Positions 1 through 6,599 of a stretch of 9,086 bases of DNA are shown piece by piece. The stretch lies in NCBI GenBank assembly GCA_903952885.1, contig CAJBHE010000177.1, positions 1 through 9,086 on the forward strand, given 5' to 3'. This DNA is from an uncultured Burkholderiales bacterium (GTDB taxonomy: Bacteria > Pseudomonadota > Gammaproteobacteria > Burkholderiales > Burkholderiaceae_C). The translations under genes and the position numbers were made by a program. The first letter of the stretch is position 1; each line of letters begins with the position of its first letter. Under the pieces are notes generated by a model. That model was not told the origin of the DNA. It worked only from the letters and a program-made list of their open reading frames with translations, and ran no database searches.

Positions 1-1
1 A

Positions 2-55
2 ATCGCTGACAAATTGCGCCACTTGCGCGATAAAAACAAACAAGCAGGTAAATAA
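2..55 (+). CDS. C-terminal end of an unidentified protein (partial)
   Basis: The reading frame enters from the left edge and ends with TAA at 53-55, giving the tail IADKLRHLRDKNKQAGK. It stops 3 nt before the livH start codon, so it is probably the gene just upstream in the same operon. The visible tail is short, strongly basic and hydrophilic. I do not recognise it. A livK/livJ-type periplasmic binding protein is common at this position, but this lysine/arginine-rich end does not particularly resemble one. The reading frame is an inference from its clean stop and tight spacing to livH. Confidence 0.5.
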   Translation: MADKLRHLRDKNKQAGK

Positions 56-58
56 CAA

Positions 59-988
59 ATGGACGTCTTGCTTCAACAAGTCATCAACGGCTTGGTGCTA
101 GGCAGCATGTACGCGCTGGTGGCCTTGGGTTACACCATGGTCTACGGCATCATCAACCTCATCAACTTTGCGCATGGCGAAGTATTGATGATTGGTGCGT
201 TGTGCAGCTGGTCGGTCATTGGCTTTTTGCAACCTCTCATGCCCGATATGCCAGGGTGGGTGGTGCTGCTCATCTCCATGGTGTTGGCTTCCATCGCTGC
301 GGCGGCATTGAACTTCGCGATTGAAAAAATTGCCTATCGCCCACTGCGCAACGCGCCTAAGTTGGCCCCGCTGATCACTGCGATTGGCATGTCCATCTTG
401 TTGCAAACGCTGGCCATGATTGTGTGGAAGCCCAGCTACAAACCTTTCCCCTCACTCTTGCCCACCACGCCGTTTGAAATTGGCGAGGCGGTCATCACGC
501 CCACCCAGTTGATGATTTTGGGTTTGACCGCAGTTGCCTTGGCGGTGTTGTCGTGGTTGGTCAATCGCACCAAGCTGGGTCGCGCCATGCGCGCCACCGC
601 AGAGAACCCCAAAGTGGCGAGTCTCATGGGCGTGAAGCCCGATGTGGTGATTTCAGCGACCTTCATCATCGGTGCGGTGCTCGCCACCATTGCGGGTGTG
701 ATGTGGGCCATGAACTACGGCACAGCACATCATGCGATGGGCTTCTTGCCGGGCCTCAAAGCGTTCACGGCGGCGGTGTTTGGCGGCATTGGCAATTTGG
801 CTGGTGCAGTGGTGGGCGGCTTGCTGTTGGGCTTGATCGAGTCGATTGGCTCTGGGTACTTGGGCGACCTCACAGGCGGTGTGCTGGGCAGTCACTACAC
901 CGACATCTTGGCGTTCATCGTGTTGATCGTCATGCTCACCCTGCGCCCCTCGGGCTTGTTGGGAGAGCGCGTGGCAGACAGGGCTTGA
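59..988 (+). CDS. livH: Branched-chain amino acid ABC transporter permease LivH
   Basis: This is the first inner-membrane permease of a high-affinity importer for leucine, isoleucine and valine. It is expected to pair with LivM to form the membrane channel. The 309-aa length matches the LivH family. The N-terminus is typical: NGLVLGSMYALVALGYTMVY (residues 10-29) is followed by GIINLINFAHGEVLMIGA. About eight hydrophobic segments are present. Residues 169-190 (NRTKLGRAMRATAENPKVASLM) form the cytoplasmic EAA-like loop that docks the ATPases, and a glycine-rich FGGIGNLAGAVVGG segment follows near the C-terminus. The ATG start is supported by AGG at 46-48. livM follows after 5 nt. Family assignment is secure; substrate specificity is inferred from the family. 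Confidence 0.95.
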   Translation: MDVLLQQVINGLVLGSMYALVALGYTMVYGIINLINFAHGEVLMIGALCSWSVIGFLQPLMPDMPGWVVLLISMVLASIAAAALNFAIEKIAYRPLRNAPKLAPLITAIGMSILLQTLAMIVWKPSYKPFPSLLPTTPFEIGEAVITPTQLMILGLTAVALAVLSWLVNRTKLGRAMRATAENPKVASLMGVKPDVVISATFIIGAVLATIAGVMWAMNYGTAHHAMGFLPGLKAFTAAVFGGIGNLAGAVVGGLLLGLIESIGSGYLGDLTGGVLGSHYTDILAFIVLIVMLTLRPSGLLGERVADRA

Positions 989-993
989 TCACC

Positions 994-2082
994 ATGACGC
1001 ACAAACTTTTCTCTAACCGTTGGTTGATGGCTGTGTTGCTGTTGGGCTTGCCGCTGGTGTTGCAAAGCTTTGGCAATGCCTGGGTGCGCATTGCCGACAT
1101 GTCGCTGCTGTATGTGTTGCTGGCGCTGGGCCTGAACATTGTGGTGGGCTACGCGGGCTTGCTCGACTTGGGCTACGTGGCCTTCTTTGCCGTGGGCGCG
1201 TACATGTTTGCCTTGTTGGCTTCGCCGCATTTGACCGAGGTGTTTCCTTGGTTGGCGGTGATGTTCCCTGATGGGCTGCATTTGAGCTTTTGGTTGGTAC
1301 TGCCAATGGCCGCTGGCTTGGCAGGTTTGTTTGGCGTGCTGTTGGGCGCGCCTACCTTGAAGCTGCGTGGCGACTACTTGGCCATCGTCACCTTGGGCTT
1401 TGGCGAAATCATCCGTGTGTTTTTGAACAACCTGGATAACCCCGTCAACATCACCAACGGGCCGCGAGGATTGGGCCAGATAGATGCGGTGTCGATCTTT
1501 GGCTACTCACTCTCGAAGCGTTTGGACTTGGGCTTCATTGAGTTTCCTTCGGTCACCTTGTATTACTACCTCTTCCTCACGCTGGTGGTGGTGAGTGTGG
1601 TGATTTGTCACCGGCTTGAATACTCGCGCATTGGCCGCGCATGGATGGCGATTCGTGAAGACGAAATTGCAGCCAAAGCCATGGGCCTGAATACGCGCAA
1701 CTTAAAGCTCATGGCCTTTGGTATGGGTGCGTCGTTTGGCGGTGTGTCGGGGGCGATGTTTGCATCGTTCCAAAGTTTTGTGTCGCCTGAGTCGTTCAGC
1801 CTCATGGAGTCGGTGATGATTGTGGCGATGGTGGTGTTGGGTGGCTTGGGTCATTTGCCGGGTGTGATCTTGGGTGCCGTGCTGTTGGCCGCATTGCCCG
1901 AGGTGCTGCGATTTGTCGCTGGCCCGATTCAAGAGATGACCGATGGTCGACTGGACGCGGCCATCATGCGCCAGTTGTTGATTGCCTTGGCGATGGTCAC
2001 CATCATGTTGTGGCATCCACGCGGTTTGTGGCCCACGCCCGAACACGGCAAAAACCTCAACCCACAAGGAGGCGCGCGATGA
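994..2082 (+). CDS. livM: Branched-chain amino acid ABC transporter permease LivM
   Basis: This is the second permease of the importer, 362 aa. The open frame extends upstream to 553, but that extension lies inside livH and reads as Gly/Arg/His-rich nonsense. The ATG at 994 follows livH by 5 nt and has AGGG at 980-983, so I take it as the start. Family landmarks are LGLNIVVGYAGLLDLGYVAF near residues 43-62, LRGDYLAIVTLGFGEIIRVF, and NITNGPRGLGQI. The EAA-like ATPase-docking loop contains IREDEIAAKAMGLN and leads into a glycine-rich membrane segment (FGGVSGAMFASF). The C-terminus ends in a hydrophilic tail after LWHPRGLWPTPEHGK. Its TGA stop overlaps the livG ATG as ATGA at 2079-2082, which indicates translational coupling. 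Confidence 0.95.
   Translation: MTHKLFSNRWLMAVLLLGLPLVLQSFGNAWVRIADMSLLYVLLALGLNIVVGYAGLLDLGYVAFFAVGAYMFALLASPHLTEVFPWLAVMFPDGLHLSFWLVLPMAAGLAGLFGVLLGAPTLKLRGDYLAIVTLGFGEIIRVFLNNLDNPVNITNGPRGLGQIDAVSIFGYSLSKRLDLGFIEFPSVTLYYYLFLTLVVVSVVICHRLEYSRIGRAWMAIREDEIAAKAMGLNTRNLKLMAFGMGASFGGVSGAMFASFQSFVSPESFSLMESVMIVAMVVLGGLGHLPGVILGAVLLAALPEVLRFVAGPIQEMTDGRLDAAIMRQLLIALAMVTIMLWHPRGLWPTPEHGKNLNPQGGAR
2066..2072 (+). promoter_or_regulatory. Strong Shine-Dalgarno site for livG
   Basis: AAGGAGG ends 6 nt before the ATG at 2079. This near-perfect ribosome-binding site lies inside the last codons of livM. It fixes the livG start over the upstream in-frame codons from 2010. Confidence 0.85.
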
Positions 2083-2861
2083 GCGACCTCGTGTTGAACG
2101 TCTCTGATATTTCCAAGCGCTTTGGCGGTTTGCAAGCCTTGGGCGATGTGGGCATGCAGATTGAGCGTGGTCAGGTCTATGGTTTGATTGGCCCGAACGG
2201 CGCGGGTAAAACCACGTTTTTCAACGTCATCACGGGCCTTTATACGCCCGACAGCGGCAGCTTTGAATTGGCTGGCAAACCTTATGAGCCGACCGAAGTG
2301 CACTTGGTGGCACAAGCGGGCATTGCACGCACGTTTCAAAACATCCGTTTGTTCGCCGAGATGACCGCGCTTGAAAACGTGATGGTGGGCCGTCATGTGC
2401 GCACCAGTTCTGGCTTGCTCGGTGCGATTTTTCGAACCGCTAAATTCAAAGCCGAAGAGCTCGCAATTGAGCAACGCGCGCGTGAGCTGCTCGACTATGT
2501 GGGCATTGCCAACTTGGCCGACTACAAAGCCCGCACGCTGAGCTATGGTGACCAACGCCGCTTAGAAATTGCGCGTGCTTTGGCGACCGACCCACAGCTC
2601 ATTGCGTTGGATGAACCTGCTGCTGGCATGAACGCCACCGAGAAAGTGCAGCTACGCGAGCTGATCGACAAAATTCGCCGCGATCACCGCACCGTGTTGT
2701 TGATTGAGCACGATGTGAAGTTGGTCATGGGCCTGTGTGACCGCGTGACGGTGCTTGACTACGGCAAAGTGATTGCCCAAGGCACACCAGCCGATGTGCA
2801 GCGCGACCCGCAAGTGATTGAAGCCTATCTTGGCTCGCAATCAGCGCATGGGGAGCATTGA
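2079..2861 (+). CDS. livG: Branched-chain amino acid ABC transporter ATP-binding protein LivG
   Basis: This is one of two cytoplasmic ATPases that power LivHM, 260 aa. Visible motifs are Walker A GPNGAGKT (residues 38-45), the Q-loop glutamine in RTFQNIR (Q87), an ABC signature LSYGDQRRLEIARAL starting at residue 154, Walker B LIALDEP (174-180, catalytic E179) and the switch histidine H211 in LLIEHDV. The signature reads LSYGDQ, a variant typical of LivG rather than LSGGQ. The C-terminal segment IAQGTPADVQRDPQVIEAYLG is the usual LivG ending. The start at 2079 is set by the strong Shine-Dalgarno and the ATGA overlap with livM. An in-frame extension to 2010 has no support. Confidence 0.95.
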   Translation: MSDLVLNVSDISKRFGGLQALGDVGMQIERGQVYGLIGPNGAGKTTFFNVITGLYTPDSGSFELAGKPYEPTEVHLVAQAGIARTFQNIRLFAEMTALENVMVGRHVRTSSGLLGAIFRTAKFKAEELAIEQRARELLDYVGIANLADYKARTLSYGDQRRLEIARALATDPQLIALDEPAAGMNATEKVQLRELIDKIRRDHRTVLLIEHDVKLVMGLCDRVTVLDYGKVIAQGTPADVQRDPQVIEAYLGSQSAHGEH

Positions 2862-2862
2862 C

Positions 2863-3591
2863 ATGAAGCACGATAACGCAACGGTGCTGCTGAGCGTCAA
2901 TGATGTGAAAGTCGCTTATGGCGGCATTCAAGCCGTCAAAGGCGTGAGCTTGGAGGTGCGCGAGGGCGAGTTGGTCTCGCTCATCGGCTCTAACGGCGCT
3001 GGCAAAACCACCACCATGAAAGCCATTACGCGGCTGCTGCCTTTGGGTGGTGGTCGTATTGAGTTGGCAGGCAAAACCATTGACGGCCAAGGCCCATGGG
3101 ACTTGGTGCAACAGGGCCTAGCCATGGTGCCCGAAGGTCGCGGTGTGTTCACACGCATGACGATTCTGGAAAACCTGCAAATGGGTGCTTACATTCGCGA
3201 CGACAACGCCGCGATTGCTGACGACATCGAACGCGTGTTTGCTACTTTCCCTCGCCTCAAAGAACGTCGTGACCAACTGGCGGGCACGATGTCGGGCGGC
3301 GAGCAACAAATGTTAGCCATGGGGCGCGCTTTGATGAGTCGCCCCAAAGTGCTGTTGCTCGACGAGCCGTCGATGGGCTTGTCGCCCATCATGGTGGACA
3401 AGATTTTTGAAGTGATTCAGGAGGTGTCAGCCCAAGGCGTGACGATTTTGTTGGTGGAGCAAAACGCCAGCCGTGCACTGCAAATTGCAGACCGTGGCTA
3501 TGTGATGGAATCGGGCTTGATCACCTTGAGTGGTGATGCGCATGAGATGCTGCACGATCCTAAAGTGCGCCAAGCTTATTTGGGCGAATGA
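2863..3591 (+). CDS. livF: Branched-chain amino acid ABC transporter ATP-binding protein LivF
   Basis: This is the second ATPase of the importer, 242 aa, expected to form a heterodimer with LivG. Motifs are Walker A GSNGAGKT (42-49), the LivF hallmark MVPEGRGVF (88-96), signature MSGGEQQMLAMGRAL (143-157), Walker B LLLDEPSMGL (164-173, catalytic E168) and LLVEQN, with glutamine (Q200) where most ABC ATPases have the switch histidine. That Gln is normal for LivF. The ATG at 2863 lies 1 nt after the livG stop and has GGGGAG at 2850-2855 as ribosome-binding site; in-frame codons upstream from 2818 lie within livG. It is the last gene of the operon and converges with the DUF2788 gene 21 nt away. 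Confidence 0.95.
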   Translation: MKHDNATVLLSVNDVKVAYGGIQAVKGVSLEVREGELVSLIGSNGAGKTTTMKAITRLLPLGGGRIELAGKTIDGQGPWDLVQQGLAMVPEGRGVFTRMTILENLQMGAYIRDDNAAIADDIERVFATFPRLKERRDQLAGTMSGGEQQMLAMGRALMSRPKVLLLDEPSMGLSPIMVDKIFEVIQEVSAQGVTILLVEQNASRALQIADRGYVMESGLITLSGDAHEMLHDPKVRQAYLGE

Positions 3592-3605
3592 GCCTGCGTT
3601 TGAAA

Positions 3606-3622
3606 GGAGGGCTTAGCCCTCC
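3606..3622. terminator. Compact GC-rich hairpin between convergent operons, possible weak bidirectional terminator
   Basis: The arms are GGAGGGC (3606-3612) and GCCCTCC (3616-3622), a perfect 7-bp stem around the 3-nt loop TTA. The loop is exactly the TAA stop codon of the minus-strand DUF2788 gene. It lies 15 nt after the livF stop. There is no U-tract on the plus strand and only TTT on the minus strand, so it is not a textbook intrinsic terminator. Position and symmetry suggest a shared end for both operons or a 3'-end stabilising stem. The stem is seen directly; the role is inferred. Confidence 0.5.
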
Positions 3623-3813
3623 ATCATCCAAATCAGGACTTGCTTGGCCACAAAGCCCAGCATGCCAAAGGCCAGCACCAAGAACAACACAAATGTGCCG
3701 AACTTGCCCGCTTTGGATTCGCGTGCGAGCTGGAAAATAATGAACAGCATGTAAAGCATGAAGCCGCCCACGCCAAAGGTCAGCCCAAATTGGGCAAATT
3801 GTTCTTCGGTCAT
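3613..3813 (-). CDS. DUF2788 family small membrane protein
   Basis: A 66-aa protein with two hydrophobic helices (about residues 8-29 and 38-60) joined by a charged loop, ARESKAGKFGTF, so it is probably a hairpin inner-membrane protein. The start MTEEQFAQFGLTFGVGGFM and the segment KAGKFGTFVLF match my memory of the DUF2788 family of beta- and gammaproteobacteria, whose function is unknown. The gene begins 6 nt after the stop of the DUF2189 gene with no obvious Shine-Dalgarno, so translational coupling is likely. It is the last gene of the ascD-DUF2189-DUF2788 unit, and its stop codon forms the loop of the 3606-3622 hairpin. Reality of the gene is well supported by its membrane pattern; the family name is from memory. 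Confidence 0.8.
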   Translation of the reverse strand: MTEEQFAQFGLTFGVGGFMLYMLFIIFQLARESKAGKFGTFVLFLVLAFGMLGFVAKQVLIWMMEG

Positions 3814-3819
3814 GAGGGC

Positions 3820-4596
3820 TCAGTGCACCATTGGGTCATAGCTCACCAAGTCTCGATAGGCGTGCCAACTGGCGTGTCCAAGCATCGGGACTACCGCCAG
3901 CAAGCCTAAAAAAGCTGAGCCAATACCAAGTGCCGTGAACAAGCACAACAGGCCCGCCCAGCAAGCCATGGAAAAGGGGTTTACAGCCACCACACGCCAG
4001 CTCGTCAAAATGGCTTGTTCAAGGGTGAGGGTGGGGTGATCCATCAGCAATGGGATGGTGACTAATGTTGAAGCAAACATGGGTGCTGCGATGAGCGCGC
4101 TCATCAAGACCCAGAGCTCGAACAAGCCCATATTGGGTTGCAGCACCACCAAACGCAAAAAGTCTGCGGGCGTCTGCACACTGGTGGGTAGTAACCAATG
4201 AACCAATCCAGCTGAGCACATCAGCCAAGTACCGCTGCAAGCTGCTAGGCAAAAGCCAAATTGAATGAGGCGTTTGTCCCCACTGATCCAAATGCGCAAT
4301 GCATCAGTCAATGTGGATTCTTGATTGCGCTCCAAGCGACGACTGATGTCGTACAAGCCAGTGGCAAGCAGGGGAGCCACGATCATGCAGACGGACAACA
4401 TGGCTGCAATCCACCAAAACTCCTGGCGTGCAAACCAAAACAACCCCCCGCCAATCATGGCCAGAATTAAGCCATGCGTCACACCCGCAGTGGGGCAACG
4501 CTCCATGTCTTTCCAAGCGAGTGCCAGCCACTGCACAGGCTGATGGATCTCGATGTCGTTGATTTCGAGATCTGGGTGAGGTGTGATGATTGACAT
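3820..4596 (-). CDS. DUF2189 domain-containing integral membrane protein
   Basis: A 258-aa membrane protein with about five hydrophobic regions (roughly residues 40-57, 60-83, 110-136, 152-183 and 207-240). The N-terminus is short, soluble and acidic, followed by WLALAWKDMERCPTAGVTHG and APLLATGLYDISRRLERNQE (residues 74-93). This tryptophan-plus-proline entry and the YDISRRLE motif fit the DUF2189 family, whose function is unknown. The open frame continues upstream to 5037, but that part is antisense-like nonsense within ascD. The first plausible start is ATG at 4596, 19 nt after the ascD stop. Its leader is pyrimidine-rich with no recognisable Shine-Dalgarno, which suggests coupling to ascD translation. 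A hairpin occupies the first codons (4546-4572). Confidence 0.82.
   Translation of the reverse strand: MSIITPHPDLEINDIEIHQPVQWLALAWKDMERCPTAGVTHGLILAMIGGGLFWFARQEFWWIAAMLSVCMIVAPLLATGLYDISRRLERNQESTLTDALRIWISGDKRLIQFGFCLAACSGTWLMCSAGLVHWLLPTSVQTPADFLRLVVLQPNMGLFELWVLMSALIAAPMFASTLVTIPLLMDHPTLTLEQAILTSWRVVAVNPFSMACWAGLLCLFTALGIGSAFLGLLAVVPMLGHASWHAYRDLVSYDPMVH
4546..4572 (-). repeat. Inverted repeat within the first codons of the DUF2189 gene
   Basis: GATCTCGA (4546-4553) and TCGAGATC (4565-4572) are perfect 8-base inverted repeats around an 11-nt loop. In the mRNA this would form a stem over about codons 9-17, encoding DLEINDIEI. It may only reflect the repetitive acidic/aliphatic peptide. 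It could also reduce initiation at a start that already lacks a clear ribosome-binding site. Confidence 0.45.
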
Positions 4597-4615
4597 GGCG
4601 AGGGGGGATAAAGGA

Positions 4616-5647
4616 TCAAGCTTTATCAGCAGCAGAGGTGAAAGAGTCCGCATAAAACTCGTCTGTCGGTAAGCCCGCTTGGGTATAGGCCGCGCGGGCC
4701 GAGTCAACCACGATGGGCGCGCCGCAGGCATAGACCTGGTAGCTGCTGAGGTCGGGATGGTCTTGCAACACCGCGGCATGCACAAAACCTGTACGGCCTG
4801 CCCAGTGGTCATTGGGCAAAGCGTCAGACACCACGGGCACGTAGGTGAGGTTTGGCATGGTCGCGAGTTGGGCTTGAACCCAGTCGTGCAAATACAGATC
4901 CGCAGGACGGCGACCACCCCAATAGAGGGTCGCAGGGCGTGTGTTGCCTTTGTGTTGCATGTGCTCAAGAATAGCCTTGATGGGCGCAAAGCCTGTGCCT
5001 GATGCCAAGAAAACCAAAGGTTTGTCAGAGTCTTCACGCAAGAAAAAACTGCCTTGTGGGCCTTCGATGCGTTGGATTTCTTTTTCTTTCATCGCGCCAA
5101 ACACGTGGTCGGTGAACTTGCCGCCGGGCATGTGACGGATGTGCAGCTCAATCGCGGGCGATCCTTCCACGAAGGTGTGTGGTGCATTGGCCATCGAGTA
5201 GCTGCGGCGGTCGCCGTCGCGCAACAAAAAGTCAACGTACTGACCGGCGTGGAATTTCATCGGGTCAGCGGCGGGCAGTTGCAACTTGACGATCATCACG
5301 TCGTGCGAGGCTTTCTCCAACGAGACCACACGCACGGGCATTTTCTTGATGGGGAACGCGCCTTCTTCTACCACTTGGCGCGATTCCAACACCACATCGC
5401 TGTGCGCAGTGGCACAGCAGGTGAGCACAAAGCCGTTGGCTTCTTCTTCAGCGCTCAGGGCTTTTTCTTGGTGCGTGCCGTGGGTGACGTCACCTGAAAT
5501 CTTTTTGCATTTGCATGAACCGCACGCGCCGTCTTTGCAGCCGTAGGGCAGGCCAATCCCTTGGCGCAGGCCAGCGGCCAGCAAGGTTTCGTCAGAAGTG
5601 GCGGTGAATGCGCGGCCGCTGGGCTGGACCGTGATGTTGAAACTCAT
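4616..5647 (-). CDS. ascD: AscD-like NAD(P)H:ferredoxin-type reductase (CDP-6-deoxy-delta-3,4-glucoseen reductase family)
   Basis: A 343-aa, three-domain electron-transfer protein. Residues 1-95 form a plant-type 2Fe-2S ferredoxin domain with GCKDGACGSCKCK (C37, C42, C45) and a fourth ligand, probably C77, in VLTCCA. Residues 100-200 form an FAD domain with RRSYSMANAP (RxYS at 148-151). Residues 208-330 form an NAD(P)-binding domain with FLASGTGFAPIKAIL (GTGFAP 217-222) and YACGAP (307-311). Such proteins pass electrons from NAD(P)H through FAD to the iron-sulfur centre and on to a partner. The name follows the dideoxysugar enzyme AscD, but no sugar-biosynthesis genes are nearby, so the true partner is unknown; a hydroxylase or flavin-reductase role is equally possible. 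The start at 5647 is supported by AAGGA at 5661-5657; in-frame codons reach 5692 but would overlap the divergent gene. Confidence 0.88.
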   Translation of the reverse strand: MSFNITVQPSGRAFTATSDETLLAAGLRQGIGLPYGCKDGACGSCKCKKISGDVTHGTHQEKALSAEEEANGFVLTCCATAHSDVVLESRQVVEEGAFPIKKMPVRVVSLEKASHDVMIVKLQLPAADPMKFHAGQYVDFLLRDGDRRSYSMANAPHTFVEGSPAIELHIRHMPGGKFTDHVFGAMKEKEIQRIEGPQGSFFLREDSDKPLVFLASGTGFAPIKAILEHMQHKGNTRPATLYWGGRRPADLYLHDWVQAQLATMPNLTYVPVVSDALPNDHWAGRTGFVHAAVLQDHPDLSSYQVYACGAPIVVDSARAAYTQAGLPTDEFYADSFTSAADKA

Positions 5648-5657
5648 CTTTGGGTAT

Positions 5658-5675
5658 CCTTGAACTTTTACAAGG
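5658..5675. repeat. Dyad in the 34-bp divergent intergenic region, containing both ribosome-binding sites
   Basis: CCTTG (5658-5662) and CAAGG (5671-5675) are perfect inverted arms around an 8-nt A/T-rich spacer. The right arm supplies the AAGG Shine-Dalgarno of the plus-strand SDR gene. The left arm, read on the minus strand, supplies that of ascD. The symmetry may simply come from having two such sites, or the dyad could be an operator. It is too short to assign a regulator. Confidence 0.4.
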
Positions 5676-5681
5676 TGTATT

Positions 5682-6596
5682 TTGCCTTCCAATCAATCCC
5701 CCCTCGGCGCTTTGCCTTCTCGTTTCAAACGCGAGCGTTTGCTCATCATCGGCTGCGGTGATGTGGGCCAGCGCGTCGTGCGCGTGCAGCGCCATGTGCA
5801 GGTGGTAGCGCTCACCTCTAGCCATGAGCGCGTGGCCAGCTTGCGCGCCCAAGGCGTGACGCCCGTGGTTGGCAATTTGGATGCGCCAGCTTCGTTGCAA
5901 CGCTTGGCGGGCTGGGCCACGCGTGTGCTGCACCTCGCCCCCCCGCCTTTGCTGGACAGCACAGACCCGCGCACTTTGGCGCTGACCCGAATGTTGATGC
6001 GCCGCAATGCGCCGAGCAGCGTGGTGTACGGCTCGACCAGCGGTGTCTACGGCGACTGTGCGGGCGCGTGGGTAGATGAGAACCGCAGGGTGAACCCCAT
6101 CACACCCAGAGCCCAGCGCCGCGTGGATGCTGAAGCGCGCGTGCGTCATTTTGGACGCTTGCGATCGAGTGCTGTGCGGGTGAGTGTGCTGCGTATTCCT
6201 GGCATCTACGCACCTGACCGCGAGGGCGGCACACCGCGTGAGCGTTTGCTGCGCGGCACGCCCTTGCTGGCGCGTGAGGATGATGTGTTCACCAACCACA
6301 TTCATGCCGATGATTTGGCGCGTGCTTGCCAGCTGGCGCTGTGGCGCGGTCAGTCGCAACGCACGTACAACGTGAACGACGACAGCCAAATGCTGATGGG
6401 TGATTACTTTGACATGGCCGCAGACCTTTACGGCTTGGCCAAGCCGCCACGCATCAGCCGCGCGAAAGCTCAAACTGAGCTTCCGGCGATGCAGCTGAGT
6501 TTCATGAGCGAGTCGCGCCGGATGGTGAACACGCGCATGAAGCGCGAGCTGCGTTTGCAGCTGCGCTATTCGGATACGAAATCAGGTTTGGCCTGA
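5682..6596 (+). CDS. Atypical NAD(P)-binding SDR / NAD-dependent epimerase-dehydratase (YeeZ-like)
   Basis: A 304-aa Rossmann-fold protein. Residues 19-34 carry the dinucleotide motif LLIIGCGDVGQRVVR (GxGxxG at 24-29). The family segment VVYGSTSGVYGD (114-125) and then WVDENRRVNPITPRAQRRVDAE follow, and later RIPGIYAPDR (171-180) and NHIHADDLARA (205-215) typical of extended SDRs. The catalytic YxxxK pair expected near residue 145 is absent; the region reads AQRRVDAE. This matches the YeeZ-type atypical SDR subgroup, which may bind nucleotide without dehydrogenase activity. The substrate is unknown. No ATG is available in frame after the stop at 5661; the TTG at 5682 has AAGG six bases upstream and is the best start. 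It is divergent from ascD. Confidence 0.82.
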   Translation: MPSNQSPLGALPSRFKRERLLIIGCGDVGQRVVRVQRHVQVVALTSSHERVASLRAQGVTPVVGNLDAPASLQRLAGWATRVLHLAPPPLLDSTDPRTLALTRMLMRRNAPSSVVYGSTSGVYGDCAGAWVDENRRVNPITPRAQRRVDAEARVRHFGRLRSSAVRVSVLRIPGIYAPDREGGTPRERLLRGTPLLAREDDVFTNHIHADDLARACQLALWRGQSQRTYNVNDDSQMLMGDYFDMAADLYGLAKPPRISRAKAQTELPAMQLSFMSESRRMVNTRMKRELRLQLRYSDTKSGLA

Positions 6597-6599
6597 TCA
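6594..6599. other. Abutting convergent stop codons (TGATCA)
   Basis: The SDR stop TGA (6594-6596) is followed directly by TCA (6597-6599), the reverse complement of the TGA that ends the minus-strand Bug gene. The two coding regions meet with no intervening base, forming a 6-bp palindrome. No terminator hairpin is visible here, so each transcript must run into the opposing gene. Confidence 0.85.

Noticed and set aside
553..993. Long in-frame upstream extension of livM (147 codons)
   Set aside because: It lies within livH in another frame and reads as Gly/Arg/His-rich nonsense. The ATG at 994 with AGGG upstream gives a normal LivM N-terminus.
3603..3610. AAAGGAGG on the plus strand resembling a perfect ribosome-binding site
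   Set aside because: No start codon follows at usable spacing, and the bases belong to the hairpin arm between convergent operons.
4597..5037. Long upstream extension of the DUF2189 frame
   Set aside because: It overlaps ascD in another frame, has no membrane or domain pattern, and is low-quality Pro/Arg/Thr-rich sequence.
5667..5696. Possible ascD promoter on the minus strand (TTGATT, 18 nt, TGTAAA)
   Set aside because: Only 4 of 6 matches in each box, and the predicted start of transcription would fall inside the Shine-Dalgarno site.
5592..6473. 293-codon minus-strand open frame antisense to the SDR gene
   Set aside because: Its product is rich in His, Arg, Gln and Ala with no motif, typical of the shadow of a GC-rich gene. 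The plus-strand SDR has clear Rossmann motifs.
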